NCBI GenBank assembly: GCA_016872115.1
Contig: VHBC01000015.1
Span: forward strand, 1-47,093
Reading direction: 5' to 3'
Source: Sphingomonadales bacterium
GTDB lineage: Bacteria; Bacteroidota; Bacteroidia; Flavobacteriales_D; Crocinitomicaceae
DNA length: 47,093 bases
Position numbers and translations under genes: made by a program. The notes under the pieces were generated by a model. It was given only the letters and a program-made list of their open reading frames with translations. It made no database searches and was not told the origin of the DNA. Shown piece by piece: positions 8,037 through 16,717 of this stretch; the stretch's first letter is position 1; each line of letters opens with the position of its first letter.

Positions 8037-9680
8037 ATGAAAAATATTGCTCTTGTTGTAATTCTTTTTGCTTGTGTATTTGGGATTCAAGCCCAAACAA
8101 CTAAAGCGCCAAAAATTGTGGTTGGTATTGTCGTGGATCAAATGTGTTATGACTACCTCTATCGCTTTGAGCACCTCTACACCTCCGGTGGTTTCAATCG
8201 CCTAATGACAAAAGGGACCAACTGTCGCAACGCCCAGTACAACTACGTTCCAACCTACACTGCACCTGGCCACGCATCAATTTACACAGGTACTACACCA
8301 TCCAATCATGGAATTGTTGGTAATGATTGGTATGTCAGGGACCTCAAAAAATCGGTTACGAGTGTTTCAGATACCAGATTCAGCACGGTTGGAAGTGCGA
8401 CTGGTGGGCAAGCCGCACCGATGAATTTACTGACCTATACCATTACTGATCAACTCAAAATGGCGTCACCACAGTCAAAGGTGATCTCAATTTCCATTAA
8501 GGACCGAGGTGCCATACTACCCGGAGGTCATCTTTCAGATGGAACTTATTGGTATGACTACACTAGTGGCGACTTCGTCACAAGTACATTTTACGCAGAC
8601 GCATTGCCAAGCTGGGTAAGTCGTTTCAATACTAAATTTGACCCCGCAAAAGACTTACGAACTTGGCGTTTGCTCTTGCCTGAGTCTACCTATTTAATGG
8701 CCGATGCAAGCCCCTATGAGGTGGTACTTACAGGAAAGTCTAGCGCCACTTTTCCATATGATTTTCCAGCCATGATAGCTGCAGGAGCCACCGCCAATAC
8801 CTTGTTCACGATATCGCCACAAGCCAATGAAATACTCACCGATTTTGCCATTCAAGCACTTGAAAATGAAAATCTAGGCCAAGATCAATTCACTGATTTT
8901 CTTTGTTTGTCTTATTCTACTCCTGATATTGCCGGACATGCATTCGGCCCTTATTCAAGAGAGCTTGAAGATATGTATGCCAGACTCGACCGCGATCTAC
9001 AACGACTTTTTGCCAGTTTAGAGTCCCGCTATGGAAAAGACGGTTTTGTTTTATTTTTAACTGCTGATCATGCGGTGGTGCCTGTTCCGGAAATGCTCGT
9101 CAAAATGAAACTTCCGGGTGGCTATTTCTTTTTAAATGACCGACTGCAGGTGCTTCGAGACGATTTTATTATGAAGTACAATGCCGATCTGCTCGAATAC
9201 GAAATCAATCAAAATATTTACTTGAATTTAGCGAAAATCGATTCACTCAAGCTCGATATCGATGAGGTTGCGGCTTTTGCAGCCAATGAATTGCGCAAAT
9301 GGCCAGAAATAAAAACGGTACTCACGCGCGAACAACTTCGTTCTGGTGCGGCCCAAACCGATTATTGGGGTGAACTCTTACGCAATGGCTATGATGAAAG
9401 CCGCAGTGGAGAGGTCATCTTTTTATTGCAGCCCGGTTATTTGGCAAAGGATTTAGATGAACCCATAGCACACCAAGGCACCTCACACGGCTCGGCTTTT
9501 AATTACGATACACACGTGCCTTTATTGTGGTACGGCAAAGGAATCCCGCAAGGGCTCGACCTCTATGAACCTATCCAAATTATAGACATCTCTGCAACAC
9601 TTGTGCATTTACTCAACTTACAGCGTCCGGGTTCAATGACCGGCAATCCTATTTTACCCTTATTACCAATTAAAAAATGA
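8037..9680 (+). CDS. pafA: PafA-type alkaline phosphatase (exported)
   Basis: Zinc-dependent phosphate monoesterase of the alkaline phosphatase superfamily, exported to the periplasm; 547 residues with a signal peptide (1-20). Residues matching the PafA active site are visible: Asp34 in VVDQM, nucleophile Thr75 in TAPGHAS, Asn96 in HGIVGNDW, Lys155 and Arg157 in SIKDRG, Asp297 and His301 in PDIAGH, Asp344-His345 in TADHA, and a late His in HQGTSHGSAF. The Lys-x-Arg pair separates PafA-like monoesterases from nucleotide pyrophosphatase diesterases of the same fold. The stop overlaps the aminotransferase start by 4 bp. Phosphate control is common for this family, but no binding site is obvious here. 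Confidence 0.92.
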   Translation: MKNIALVVILFACVFGIQAQTTKAPKIVVGIVVDQMCYDYLYRFEHLYTSGGFNRLMTKGTNCRNAQYNYVPTYTAPGHASIYTGTTPSNHGIVGNDWYVRDLKKSVTSVSDTRFSTVGSATGGQAAPMNLLTYTITDQLKMASPQSKVISISIKDRGAILPGGHLSDGTYWYDYTSGDFVTSTFYADALPSWVSRFNTKFDPAKDLRTWRLLLPESTYLMADASPYEVVLTGKSSATFPYDFPAMIAAGATANTLFTISPQANEILTDFAIQALENENLGQDQFTDFLCLSYSTPDIAGHAFGPYSRELEDMYARLDRDLQRLFASLESRYGKDGFVLFLTADHAVVPVPEMLVKMKLPGGYFFLNDRLQVLRDDFIMKYNADLLEYEINQNIYLNLAKIDSLKLDIDEVAAFAANELRKWPEIKTVLTREQLRSGAAQTDYWGELLRNGYDESRSGEVIFLLQPGYLAKDLDEPIAHQGTSHGSAFNYDTHVPLLWYGKGIPQGLDLYEPIQIIDISATLVHLLNLQRPGSMTGNPILPLLPIKK

Positions 9681-10864
9681 GTGAAGCCAGTGACTTCTTT
9701 CGTGCGCATTTAGGTCAAACTAGCCCTTTTCCTTTCTTAATTGAGGTTGATCGCGCCGAGGGCTCGTTCATTTACGACAAAAATGGAAAGGCCTACTTAG
9801 ACATGATTGCGGGTGTTGCAGTAAACAACATTGGACATAGACATCCAAAAGTAGTGGCTGCATTAAAGGCCCAACTTGATAAGCATTTACATGTAATGGT
9901 TTACGGTGAGTTTATTCAGGATGCGCAACAAGAATTGGTTCGGCAGCTACTTGAGGTCCTACCAGATACGCTCAATGGTATTTATGTAGTTAATTCAGGG
10001 ACAGAAGCCATTGAGGCAGCACTTAAGTTGGCAAAAAGAGCTACTGGTCGCACAGAACTCGTTTCTTTCAAAGGAAGTTATCACGGCAGCACCCACGGTT
10101 CAATGAGCGTTTCAGCAAATGAGGTAAAAAAAATTGCTTTTCGGCCACTGCTACCCGATGTTCGCATTTTACCACACAATGAAATCGAGGCTTTGGCTCA
10201 AATCACCGAACGAACAGCAGGCGTACTCTTAGAGACCATTCAAGGCGATGCAGGGGTTCGGCGGCCTTCGGCCGCTTTTATGCAAGCGCTAAGAGCGCGT
10301 TGCACCGAGGTTGGCGCTTTGCTTATTTTTGATGAAATCCAATGCGGCATGGGCCGCACCGGCAGTATATTTGCCTTCGAACAGTTCGCTGTTGTTCCCG
10401 ATATTTTAACACTCGGCAAAGCGCTCGGTGGCGGCATGCCAATTGGTGCACTTGTGGCTGCACAGCAGCTTTTAAGCCTTTTTACGCATGCCCCAATGCT
10501 CGGGCACATCACCACCTTTGGGGGGCACCCAATGGTGTGTGCCGCTGCTGCAGCTACCATAGCGGTTTTGCGCACCGAAATCAATTTGGAAGAATTAGAG
10601 ACCAAAGCGGCTGCTTTTGCCAAGCAAATTGAAGCGCATCCGGCTGTAGTAGCGCACCGCAGAGTGGGTGCTATGTTTGCTTTTGATTTGAAAGACGCAG
10701 AATCCGTTGAAAAATTAGTTCATTATTGTTTGGAAAACGGCGTTATTACATTTTGGTTTTTATCTCATCCATATAGCTTTAGACTTTCACCGCCTCTGAA
10801 TTTGGCACAAGAAGAGTGGGATTTAGCAGCGAATGTTATTATTTCGGCTTTGGATCGTCTTTAG
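9677..10864 (+). CDS. Class III PLP-dependent aminotransferase
   Basis: A 395-residue fold-type I aminotransferase of the acetylornithine/GABA/beta-alanine group. Seen: NSGTEAIEAALKLAKRATGR (about 106-125) for PLP phosphate binding, SYHGSTHGS, the cofactor-binding LIFDEIQCGMGRTG (Asp219-Glu220) and the Schiff-base Lys248 in TLGKALGGGMP. Length and motifs are complete, so it should be active. The substrate cannot be decided from sequence: no arginine, lysine or GABA pathway gene is adjacent. It starts with an ATGA overlap on pafA, so it is translationally coupled to an unrelated-looking phosphatase. metF follows 48 bp later with its own promoter box. Confidence 0.9.
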   Translation: MSEASDFFRAHLGQTSPFPFLIEVDRAEGSFIYDKNGKAYLDMIAGVAVNNIGHRHPKVVAALKAQLDKHLHVMVYGEFIQDAQQELVRQLLEVLPDTLNGIYVVNSGTEAIEAALKLAKRATGRTELVSFKGSYHGSTHGSMSVSANEVKKIAFRPLLPDVRILPHNEIEALAQITERTAGVLLETIQGDAGVRRPSAAFMQALRARCTEVGALLIFDEIQCGMGRTGSIFAFEQFAVVPDILTLGKALGGGMPIGALVAAQQLLSLFTHAPMLGHITTFGGHPMVCAAAAATIAVLRTEINLEELETKAAAFAKQIEAHPAVVAHRRVGAMFAFDLKDAESVEKLVHYCLENGVITFWFLSHPYSFRLSPPLNLAQEEWDLAANVIISALDRL

Positions 10865-10888
10865 AACAAGAATTCTTTCGCAATCACT

Positions 10889-10896
10889 TATCTTTG
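10889..10896 (+). promoter_or_regulatory. -7 promoter box of metF
   Basis: TATCTTTG at 10889-10896 matches TAnnTTTG exactly, 16 nt before the metF ATG. I see no good -33 TTG at the expected distance. Confidence 0.5.
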
Positions 10897-10912
10897 TACG
10901 CTAATTGAAATT

Positions 10913-11863
10913 ATGAAGGTTACAGACCATCTTGCTCAGGCCAAAGACACGCTTTTTTCTTTTGAAATTTTGCCTCCATTAAAAGGCAAGAGTATTTCAT
11001 CCATTTATGCCGGTATTGATCCATTGATGGAATTCAAGCCTAAGTTCATTAATGTAACTTATCACCGAGAAGAATATGTTTACATCGAACGCGAACACGG
11101 CTTATTAGAAAAAAAGGCAGTGCGCAAACGTCCTGGAACTGTTGGTATTTGTGCGGCCATCATGCACAAATACGATGTTGATGCCATTCCTCACTTGATT
11201 TGTGGTGGTTTCAGCAAAGAGGAAACCGAAAATGCCCTGATCGATCTTCACTTTTTAGGCATCGACAACGTTTTGGCTTTGCGCGGCGATGCCGTTAAAT
11301 CAGAAGCTAATTTCAGGCCTCATCCAGAAGGACATGCCTATGCTGTTGAGCTCATCAAGCAAGTTGACCTCATGAATAAAGGCAGCTACTTCACCGAAGG
11401 ACAAGGTCAAGATCCTACTGGCTTTTGTATCGGTGCCGCGGCTTACCCAGAAAAACACTTTGAGGCTATGAACCTCGATACGGACCTCCAATACCTTAAG
11501 GCCAAGGTAGATGCCGGGGCTACATATTTGGTCACACAAATGTTTTTTGACAATCAAAAATATTTTGATTTTGTTGCGGCCTGTAGAGCGGCAGATATCC
11601 ATGTGCCAATTATTCCTGGCCTAAAGCCAATAAAGTCAATAGCACATATTAGCTTTTTGCCAAAATTCTTCCACATCGATTACCCTACCGACTTATCTAC
11701 CGAACTACTCAAATGCAAAGATAACGCTGCGGTAGAAGCACTCGGAATTGAGTGGGGCATAGCTCAATCCAAAAAACTTAAGGCTGCAGGCGTTCCATGT
11801 ATTCATTATTACACCATGTCTAATTCTACTTCTGTTCGTCAAATAGCCAAAGAAGTATTTTAA
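10913..11863 (+). CDS. metF: 5,10-methylenetetrahydrofolate reductase
   Basis: Reduces methylene-THF to methyl-THF, the methyl donor for methionine synthesis, using an FAD-dependent TIM barrel. The 316-residue product shows SFEILPPLKG near the N-terminus, FINVTYHRE (about 43-51), LALRGDAV (about 121-128), FCIGAAAYPEKH (about 171-182) and TYLVTQMFFDN (about 203-213), all family landmarks. Length is standard for the bacterial enzyme. It has its own promoter box and a 9-bp gap to a secreted unknown that may share its transcript. No methionine synthase gene or SAM riboswitch is visible nearby; the leader is only about 10 nt, too short for one. Confidence 0.97.
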   Translation: MKVTDHLAQAKDTLFSFEILPPLKGKSISSIYAGIDPLMEFKPKFINVTYHREEYVYIEREHGLLEKKAVRKRPGTVGICAAIMHKYDVDAIPHLICGGFSKEETENALIDLHFLGIDNVLALRGDAVKSEANFRPHPEGHAYAVELIKQVDLMNKGSYFTEGQGQDPTGFCIGAAAYPEKHFEAMNLDTDLQYLKAKVDAGATYLVTQMFFDNQKYFDFVAACRAADIHVPIIPGLKPIKSIAHISFLPKFFHIDYPTDLSTELLKCKDNAAVEALGIEWGIAQSKKLKAAGVPCIHYYTMSNSTSVRQIAKEVF

Positions 11864-11872
11864 CTTTTCCTC

Positions 11873-12406
11873 ATGAAGTCTTTCATCTTATCGTTATTTC
11901 TACTTTCAGTATTGCAGGTCTTTGGTCAAGGCATCAAACTAACGAATGCCGTGGTTATTGCACAATTTGAAAAAGAGGAAGATCGTTACGCAATGCAAGC
12001 GCTCATGACCGATATGCTGCAACAACACCAAATCAAAACGCTTCCCATTATGAATATCCTCAAACAAGGTGAAGATATGCAGCATTTATTGCTAGACTCT
12101 GTGCAACAAGTTCTGGTGCAAAAAGGATTTGATACTTATGTTGTGGTGAATGTTCGTGGCTATGACCGCACTTTCAAACCAAGTACGGATGTCCAAACCT
12201 TAGCTGAGTTATTGGAGACAACCAGTATTTATCACATTTACCGCGACGAAGCAACTTCTGTATCGTTTGAATTCTCGGTTTATCGAGGAGGTAAATTAAT
12301 TGACCGCCAGGTTTTGCGTTGTGGAAATGTCTCAGATCGGGATTCCGTCTTAAAGCGTTTGCGCAAGCGTTTCAACAAAAAAATACTACCGGGTTTAGTA
12401 GGTTAG
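11873..12406 (+). CDS. Secreted protein of unknown function
   Basis: A 177-residue protein with a signal peptide (MKSFILSLFLLSVLQVFGQG, about 1-19) and a mature part of mixed helix and strand. I do not recognise a named domain. Visible features: an acidic DRYAMQALMTDMLQQHQI helix, TYVVVNVRGYDRTF, SFEFSVYRGGKLIDRQVLR, and a basic C-terminus ending RLRKRFNKKILPGLVG. The overall pattern of alternating strands and a helix could suit a small lipid-binding or GNA1162-like periplasmic fold, but this is a guess. It is 9 bp after metF, and its stop is 2 bp from the stop of the convergent gene. Confidence 0.75.
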   Translation: MKSFILSLFLLSVLQVFGQGIKLTNAVVIAQFEKEEDRYAMQALMTDMLQQHQIKTLPIMNILKQGEDMQHLLLDSVQQVLVQKGFDTYVVVNVRGYDRTFKPSTDVQTLAELLETTSIYHIYRDEATSVSFEFSVYRGGKLIDRQVLRCGNVSDRDSVLKRLRKRFNKKILPGLVG

Positions 12407-12408
12407 TA

Positions 12409-13302
12409 CTAATTTTCCATTCGGTACTGCTTTTCCATTTCACGGTCTTCAGGTGTGCTGTAAACGCCGCATTTTGGGGGAGCTTCAAATAGTTTAATGA
12501 CTTTAAATTGTGCTTGAACAGGCCAGTAGGTGGAGCTAAACCAATGTATATTGGCATTGAAGCCTTCCCATGGCGCAATCGTAACAATTGGTAATGAAAC
12601 GCTAGGGATAAGAATCCAGGCTTTGTTTAGGCGAATACCGATACCGATCTGATAATTAAACTGAAGCATTCCTTTTGCAAGGTCAGGTTGGAAAGTTTGA
12701 GCCACCGGAAAAGTTGTAAAATTATTTTGGTAAGCCAGTGCCTCTGATTTGATCTGGAAATCATAATTGAGACCTAAACTTTGGTCTAAAAAATGCTTGC
12801 GCACCTTGACCACCACTTTTTTACCAAAATAAATCAGGGAATGCGCACGGATGCTGCCATAGAGATATCCTGTTCTCATCTCACCCTGGCCACTGAAAGG
12901 ATTGTAGACCACGCCGAGTGCATTTTGATTTTCGATGAGCGTGGATTCTAAGGCATTGATTTGGCGATAACCTATGCCCCAGTCGAAATAGTCCATGATG
13001 CGGCTCTTGCCGAGTGCTTTGATAGGCGTTCCTTTCCATTTAGGAAAATGCGCCAAGCCAAATTCGGCATAAAAACCTAGTTTGGATTCAGGGGTAATTG
13101 TATAGTTTCCGCGGTCAGCTTGATCGATGATGAGGTCTCCGCTGAGGGGTTTACTGGCAAATGAATACGTCGGCCCAAGTGAAAATTGATAACCATGATT
13201 CTTGACCTGAAGGTAATCGTTACCTTTCTTTTGTGATTTTTTGAAACCGCCTTGGCCATAGGCCAAAGGAGCTATAAGTAAAAGTAGGATGAATCTGATC
13301 AT
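12409..13302 (-). CDS. Exported beta-barrel-like protein of unknown function
   Basis: A 297-residue protein with a signal peptide (about 1-16, ending LAYGQ) followed by a Lys-rich segment and then many amphipathic strands rich in Gly, Tyr, Phe and Trp (for example YQFSLGPTYSFAS, YFDWGIGYRQI, MLQFNYQIGIGIRL). This pattern suits a small outer-membrane beta-barrel. No named family is recognisable. Its ATG overlaps the stop of the kynurenine monooxygenase gene by 4 bp, so it is translated downstream of kmo from the same mRNA, although nothing in its sequence ties it to tryptophan catabolism. The C-terminus is charged (PEDREMEKQYRMEN) and lacks the usual final aromatic residue of barrel proteins. 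Confidence 0.75.
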   Translation of the reverse strand: MIRFILLLLIAPLAYGQGGFKKSQKKGNDYLQVKNHGYQFSLGPTYSFASKPLSGDLIIDQADRGNYTITPESKLGFYAEFGLAHFPKWKGTPIKALGKSRIMDYFDWGIGYRQINALESTLIENQNALGVVYNPFSGQGEMRTGYLYGSIRAHSLIYFGKKVVVKVRKHFLDQSLGLNYDFQIKSEALAYQNNFTTFPVAQTFQPDLAKGMLQFNYQIGIGIRLNKAWILIPSVSLPIVTIAPWEGFNANIHWFSSTYWPVQAQFKVIKLFEAPPKCGVYSTPEDREMEKQYRMEN

Positions 13303-14666
13303 GTCTGAAAATTAAAAGCGGAACATTTATCTAGTATGGCTTGTATAGTGGCGTCGGCATCCCATAGGTTTTCGATATTTGGAAGGGCCATGATGTCGTC
13401 CATGATGGCACGTTGCTTTTGCCCTTGTTCGTATGCTACAGAATAGGGGATATTACTAAACGTTACTTGACTATAAAGTGGCAACCATTTGTTTGGATAC
13501 AATTTACTAAACTTTGCCTCTATTTTTTTGCGCAAAAGAAATGAAGCATCGGCAACGAGGTCACGCATTTCAATGTAGTTGTCTAAGGATAAATCTTGAA
13601 GTGCATCGCCATTTGGTTTTCGGGTTGGGCTATAATCAGCCCAAATAGCTTTCCAGTCGTGATTGTGCTTAAGCATGAGCTCATTGAGCATTCTGCAATC
13701 CTCAAAACCTGCGTTCATTCCCTGACCATAAAAAGGAACAGTGGCATGAGCGGCATCTCCCATAAGGCCAACCTTTCCGGAGGCCCAAGGATAGCAGCGG
13801 ATAATGGCTAGATTAGAGAGCGGATGATCTTCCCATTTATCTGCTATATCTGGCATCATGTCATGGAAATCAGGGAAAATTGTACGAAAGAAACGATCGA
13901 TATCTGCTTTGGTATTCAGTTTGTCAAAGGCGAATTCATGGTTTTCATGTGGCATGAAGAGCGTACAAGTAAATGAACCATCTTCATTTGCTAAAGCAAT
14001 CATCATGAAGCGTCCGCGTGGCCAAATGTGTAGGGCATTTTTATCCATTGGATAGCTGCCATCAGGTAAAGCTGGCAATAAGATTTCCCGGTAACCATCA
14101 GCAATATAGTTTTGGCTATATTGAAAGCGATTTAGTTTTTGCATGGAGTTATAGCGCACCGCACTAAAGGCGCCATCTGCAGCAAAGATCACATCGGCTT
14201 TCGCCTCAAAAGTCTGACCTGTTTGGGTATTGCGCAAGTAAGCAATAGCGTTATCGAGGTCTACACGAAGGCATTCAGTTTGGTAGTGAATTGTGGCATT
14301 GCCGTAGGTTTCTGCGATATCCATCATTTTGGCGTTGATACTCCCCCTCGATACCGAGTAAATGGCTTGGCCATCTTGACCATATTGTTGGTAAGTCAAT
14401 TGGCCATTTAAGTCGTGCATCATGCGGCCATACATCGGGATAGCTATTTTTCGGATTTCATCGCCAACACCTACGGCATCAAGAGCGGTCCAGCCGCGAA
14501 CAGATAAGGCTAAATTGATAGATTTACCGGCACTGATTTCAGCTTTGCGGATATCTGGCCTGCGTTCAAAAATGGTGACTTTATATCCAGCTTTTGCTAA
14601 ATAGACCGCCCAAAGCGACCCGACTAAACCTGCGCCAATAACGATGGCCTCTCTATTTTCTGACAT
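13299..14666 (-). CDS. kmo: Kynurenine 3-monooxygenase
   Basis: FAD- and NADPH-dependent hydroxylase converting L-kynurenine to 3-hydroxykynurenine in tryptophan breakdown or de novo NAD synthesis. The 455-residue product begins with the Rossmann GxGxxG motif (GAGLVG, residues 11-16). It has the family-specific AGKSINLALSVRG (about 46-58), the second FAD motif GLMGDAAHATVPFYGQG and a C-terminal substrate region. The ATG at 14666 is preferred because an in-frame start 48 bp upstream would place unrelated residues before the FAD motif. A TACCTTTG box lies 35 nt upstream. No kynureninase, haao or kynA homologue is present in this window, so the rest of the pathway must lie elsewhere. Confidence 0.94.
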   Translation of the reverse strand: MSENREAIVIGAGLVGSLWAVYLAKAGYKVTIFERRPDIRKAEISAGKSINLALSVRGWTALDAVGVGDEIRKIAIPMYGRMMHDLNGQLTYQQYGQDGQAIYSVSRGSINAKMMDIAETYGNATIHYQTECLRVDLDNAIAYLRNTQTGQTFEAKADVIFAADGAFSAVRYNSMQKLNRFQYSQNYIADGYREILLPALPDGSYPMDKNALHIWPRGRFMMIALANEDGSFTCTLFMPHENHEFAFDKLNTKADIDRFFRTIFPDFHDMMPDIADKWEDHPLSNLAIIRCYPWASGKVGLMGDAAHATVPFYGQGMNAGFEDCRMLNELMLKHNHDWKAIWADYSPTRKPNGDALQDLSLDNYIEMRDLVADASFLLRKKIEAKFSKLYPNKWLPLYSQVTFSNIPYSVAYEQGQKQRAIMDDIMALPNIENLWDADATIQAILDKCSAFNFQT

Positions 14667-14701
14667 AGTTGAATGCGAAGTATGGTGTAATACTATGCTA
14701 A

Positions 14702-14709
14702 CAAAGGTA
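14702..14709 (-). promoter_or_regulatory. -7 promoter box of kmo
   Basis: Minus-strand TACCTTTG at 14702-14709 fits TAnnTTTG. A TTTG lies only 15 nt further upstream, shorter than normal spacing, so the -33 element is uncertain. The gap between queG and kmo contains nothing else clear. Confidence 0.4.
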
Positions 14710-14734
14710 AGCACTAAGGGTTTTCAAAAAACGT

Positions 14735-15664
14735 TTATTCCTCCTTTTTTAAAAACTGAATATTTCTTTTGAGACCGCTTAGTTTCGTTCTTTTTATGGC
14801 GCTTTTTCCAAATAACATGCGAAAGGTATCTTCATTGAGCGCTTCCCAGTCTTGGGTGTTAAGGTTCAGGAACTCGGGGTGCGGTTCAAATGCTTTTTCA
14901 TTTTGAACCTTGGAGAACCGATTCCAAGGGCAAACATCTTGGCAGATATCGCAGCCGAAAGCCCAGTTTTCCATTTTGTCTTTGAATGCAGCTGGCAAAT
15001 CAGCGTCCTTTAATTCGATGGTGAGATAAGAAATACATTTGGAACCATCAATAATATATGGTGTAGCTAATGCGTCGGTAGGGCAGGCATCTATGCAGCG
15101 TGTACAGGTCCCACAATAATCTTTAATATGCCCATCAGGGCTGATTTCAAGGTCTACAAAAAGCTCTGCAATGAAGAAAAAACTACCATTTCGAGGTTGA
15201 ATCAGATTCGTGCTTTTTCCTATCCAACCTAGACCTGCTTTTTGAGCCCAAACTTTATCCATGACAGGTGCGGAGTCTACGAAAGCCCTTCCTTGAATAT
15301 CACCTATTTCTTGCCGAAGGGTCAATAAAAGCTGTTGAAGTTTCTCTTTAATGACATGATGGTAATCTTTGCCGTAGGCATACTTGGCGATTTGAGGCGA
15401 ATCTGGGTCTTGACGCTTTTCCGGATAGTAATTAAGCAGTAGTGAAATAATGGTTTTGGTTCCGGGCTCCAAAAGACGCGGATCGAGGCGTTTGTCAAAG
15501 TATTTGGCCATATAAGCCATTTTGCCATGGTAATTTTGCTTGAGCCAATGCTCAAGACGAGGTGCCTCTTCTTCTAAGAATTCGGCTTTTGAAAAACCGA
15601 CATGAAAAAAACCCAATTCTTTGGCTTTTTCGATGATGTATGAACGATGTGCGTCGTGTTTCAT
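14735..15664 (-). CDS. queG: Epoxyqueuosine reductase
   Basis: Cobalamin-dependent iron-sulfur enzyme for the last step of queuosine formation in tRNAs with a GUN anticodon. The 309-residue product carries two [4Fe-4S] motifs of ferredoxin type, CGTCTRCIDACP (about 188-199) and CDICQDVCPW (about 239-248), and family landmarks such as AKYAYGKDYHHVIKEKL and AFVDSAPVMDKVWAQKAGLGWIGK. The ATG at 15664 lies one base after the ruvB stop; an in-frame start 15 bp upstream would overlap ruvB. It lacks the HEAT extension found in some homologues. It is the last gene of a seven-gene run. It requires B12, which is relevant to the BtuFCD-like genes at 36.9-39.6 kb. Confidence 0.95.
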   Translation of the reverse strand: MKHDAHRSYIIEKAKELGFFHVGFSKAEFLEEEAPRLEHWLKQNYHGKMAYMAKYFDKRLDPRLLEPGTKTIISLLLNYYPEKRQDPDSPQIAKYAYGKDYHHVIKEKLQQLLLTLRQEIGDIQGRAFVDSAPVMDKVWAQKAGLGWIGKSTNLIQPRNGSFFFIAELFVDLEISPDGHIKDYCGTCTRCIDACPTDALATPYIIDGSKCISYLTIELKDADLPAAFKDKMENWAFGCDICQDVCPWNRFSKVQNEKAFEPHPEFLNLNTQDWEALNEDTFRMLFGKSAIKRTKLSGLKRNIQFLKKEE

Positions 15665-15665
15665 T

Positions 15666-16688
15666 TTAGAACAAACCACCTTGCGCCCAGCCCAAGTCTT
15701 TGCCGAGGTGTTTGTAACTTTTTTCTGTTGCTTTTCTTCCGCGAGGGGTACGCATAAGGAATCCTTCCTGTATCAAAAAGGGCTCGTAAACCTCTTCTAA
15801 AGTTCCTGCGTTTTCACCAATGGCGGTGGCAATCGTACTTAATCCAACAGGACCTCCGTTGAATTTATCAATGAGCACTTTGAGAATACGCAAATCCATT
15901 TCATCGAGGCCATTGGCATCGACATTTAAGGCTTTGAGTGCAACTTCGGTGATGTCGTCGTCGATGTGGCCGCTGCCTTTGATTTGAGCGAAGTCGCGAA
16001 CCCTGCGCAAGAGCGAGTTGGCTATTCGAGGCGTTCCTCGGCTCCTGCTGGCAATCTTAAAAGCGGCACTTTCTTCAATACCGATGTGCAGTAAGGAGGC
16101 TGAACGCTCCACAATGGAGGTCAGTGTTTTTGAATCGTAATATTCCAGACGCGCATTGATGCCAAAACGGGCGCGCAGCGGAGAGGTCAAAAGCCCAGAG
16201 CGGGTAGTGGCGCCGATGAGTGTAAAAGGGTTCAGGTTGATTTGGATACTGCGCGCATTGGCCCCTGAATCGAGCATGATGTCAATGACGTAGTCTTCCA
16301 TGGCCGAATACAAGTATTCTTCAATAACGGGGCTGAGTCGGTGGATTTCATCTATGAACAAGACATCACCTTCACTTAAGTTGGTGAGCAAACCAGCGAG
16401 GTCACCTGCTTTGTCGAGCACGGGCCCGGAGGTGATTTTAAAGCCAACACCGAGTTCATTGGCGATGATGTTTGCCAAGGTTGTTTTACCGAGCCCCGGA
16501 GGGCCATGCAGCAAGACGTGGTCAAGTGGTTCTTTGCGCAATTGGGCAGCGCGCACAAAAACTTCTAGGTTTTCGACGACAGCAGGTTGTCCTGCAAAAT
16601 CTTGCAAGGATTTGGGGCGCAGGACCTTATCGATTTCTTGATCTTGCTGACCTGTGGTTTCTTCTCGGTAGTCGAATGCATCTTCCAT
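15666..16688 (-). CDS. ruvB: Holliday junction branch migration ATPase RuvB
   Basis: The AAA+ motor of the RuvAB complex, driving branch migration during recombination. The 340-residue product has the N-terminal [12 protein letters not shown], Walker [13 protein letters not shown] (about 61-72), Walker [10 protein letters not shown] (about 109-117), sensor-1 region [11 protein letters not shown], arginine-finger segment PLRARFG, and a C-terminal winged helix with [10 protein letters not shown] and EPFLIQEGF. Length and motifs are complete. It starts 29 bp after the HAD gene, and queG follows after one base. A queG-ruvB neighbourhood is common in Bacteroidota, from memory. Confidence 0.98.
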   Translation of the reverse strand: MEDAFDYREETTGQQDQEIDKVLRPKSLQDFAGQPAVVENLEVFVRAAQLRKEPLDHVLLHGPPGLGKTTLANIIANELGVGFKITSGPVLDKAGDLAGLLTNLSEGDVLFIDEIHRLSPVIEEYLYSAMEDYVIDIMLDSGANARSIQINLNPFTLIGATTRSGLLTSPLRARFGINARLEYYDSKTLTSIVERSASLLHIGIEESAAFKIASRSRGTPRIANSLLRRVRDFAQIKGSGHIDDDITEVALKALNVDANGLDEMDLRILKVLIDKFNGGPVGLSTIATAIGENAGTLEEVYEPFLIQEGFLMRTPRGRKATEKSYKHLGKDLGWAQGGLF

Positions 16689-16717
16689 TACTTACAAAAA
16701 TAATAAATTGTCGGCGC

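Noticed and set aside
10240..10623. 127-codon minus-strand ORF inside the aminotransferase gene
   Set aside because: Shadow of the real gene: the plus-strand frame has PLP motifs in place, while this one has biased Ala/Ser composition and no recognisable domain.
10864..10912. SAM or other riboswitch before metF
   Set aside because: The whole gap is 48 bp and the predicted leader about 10 nt, too short for any known SAM riboswitch.
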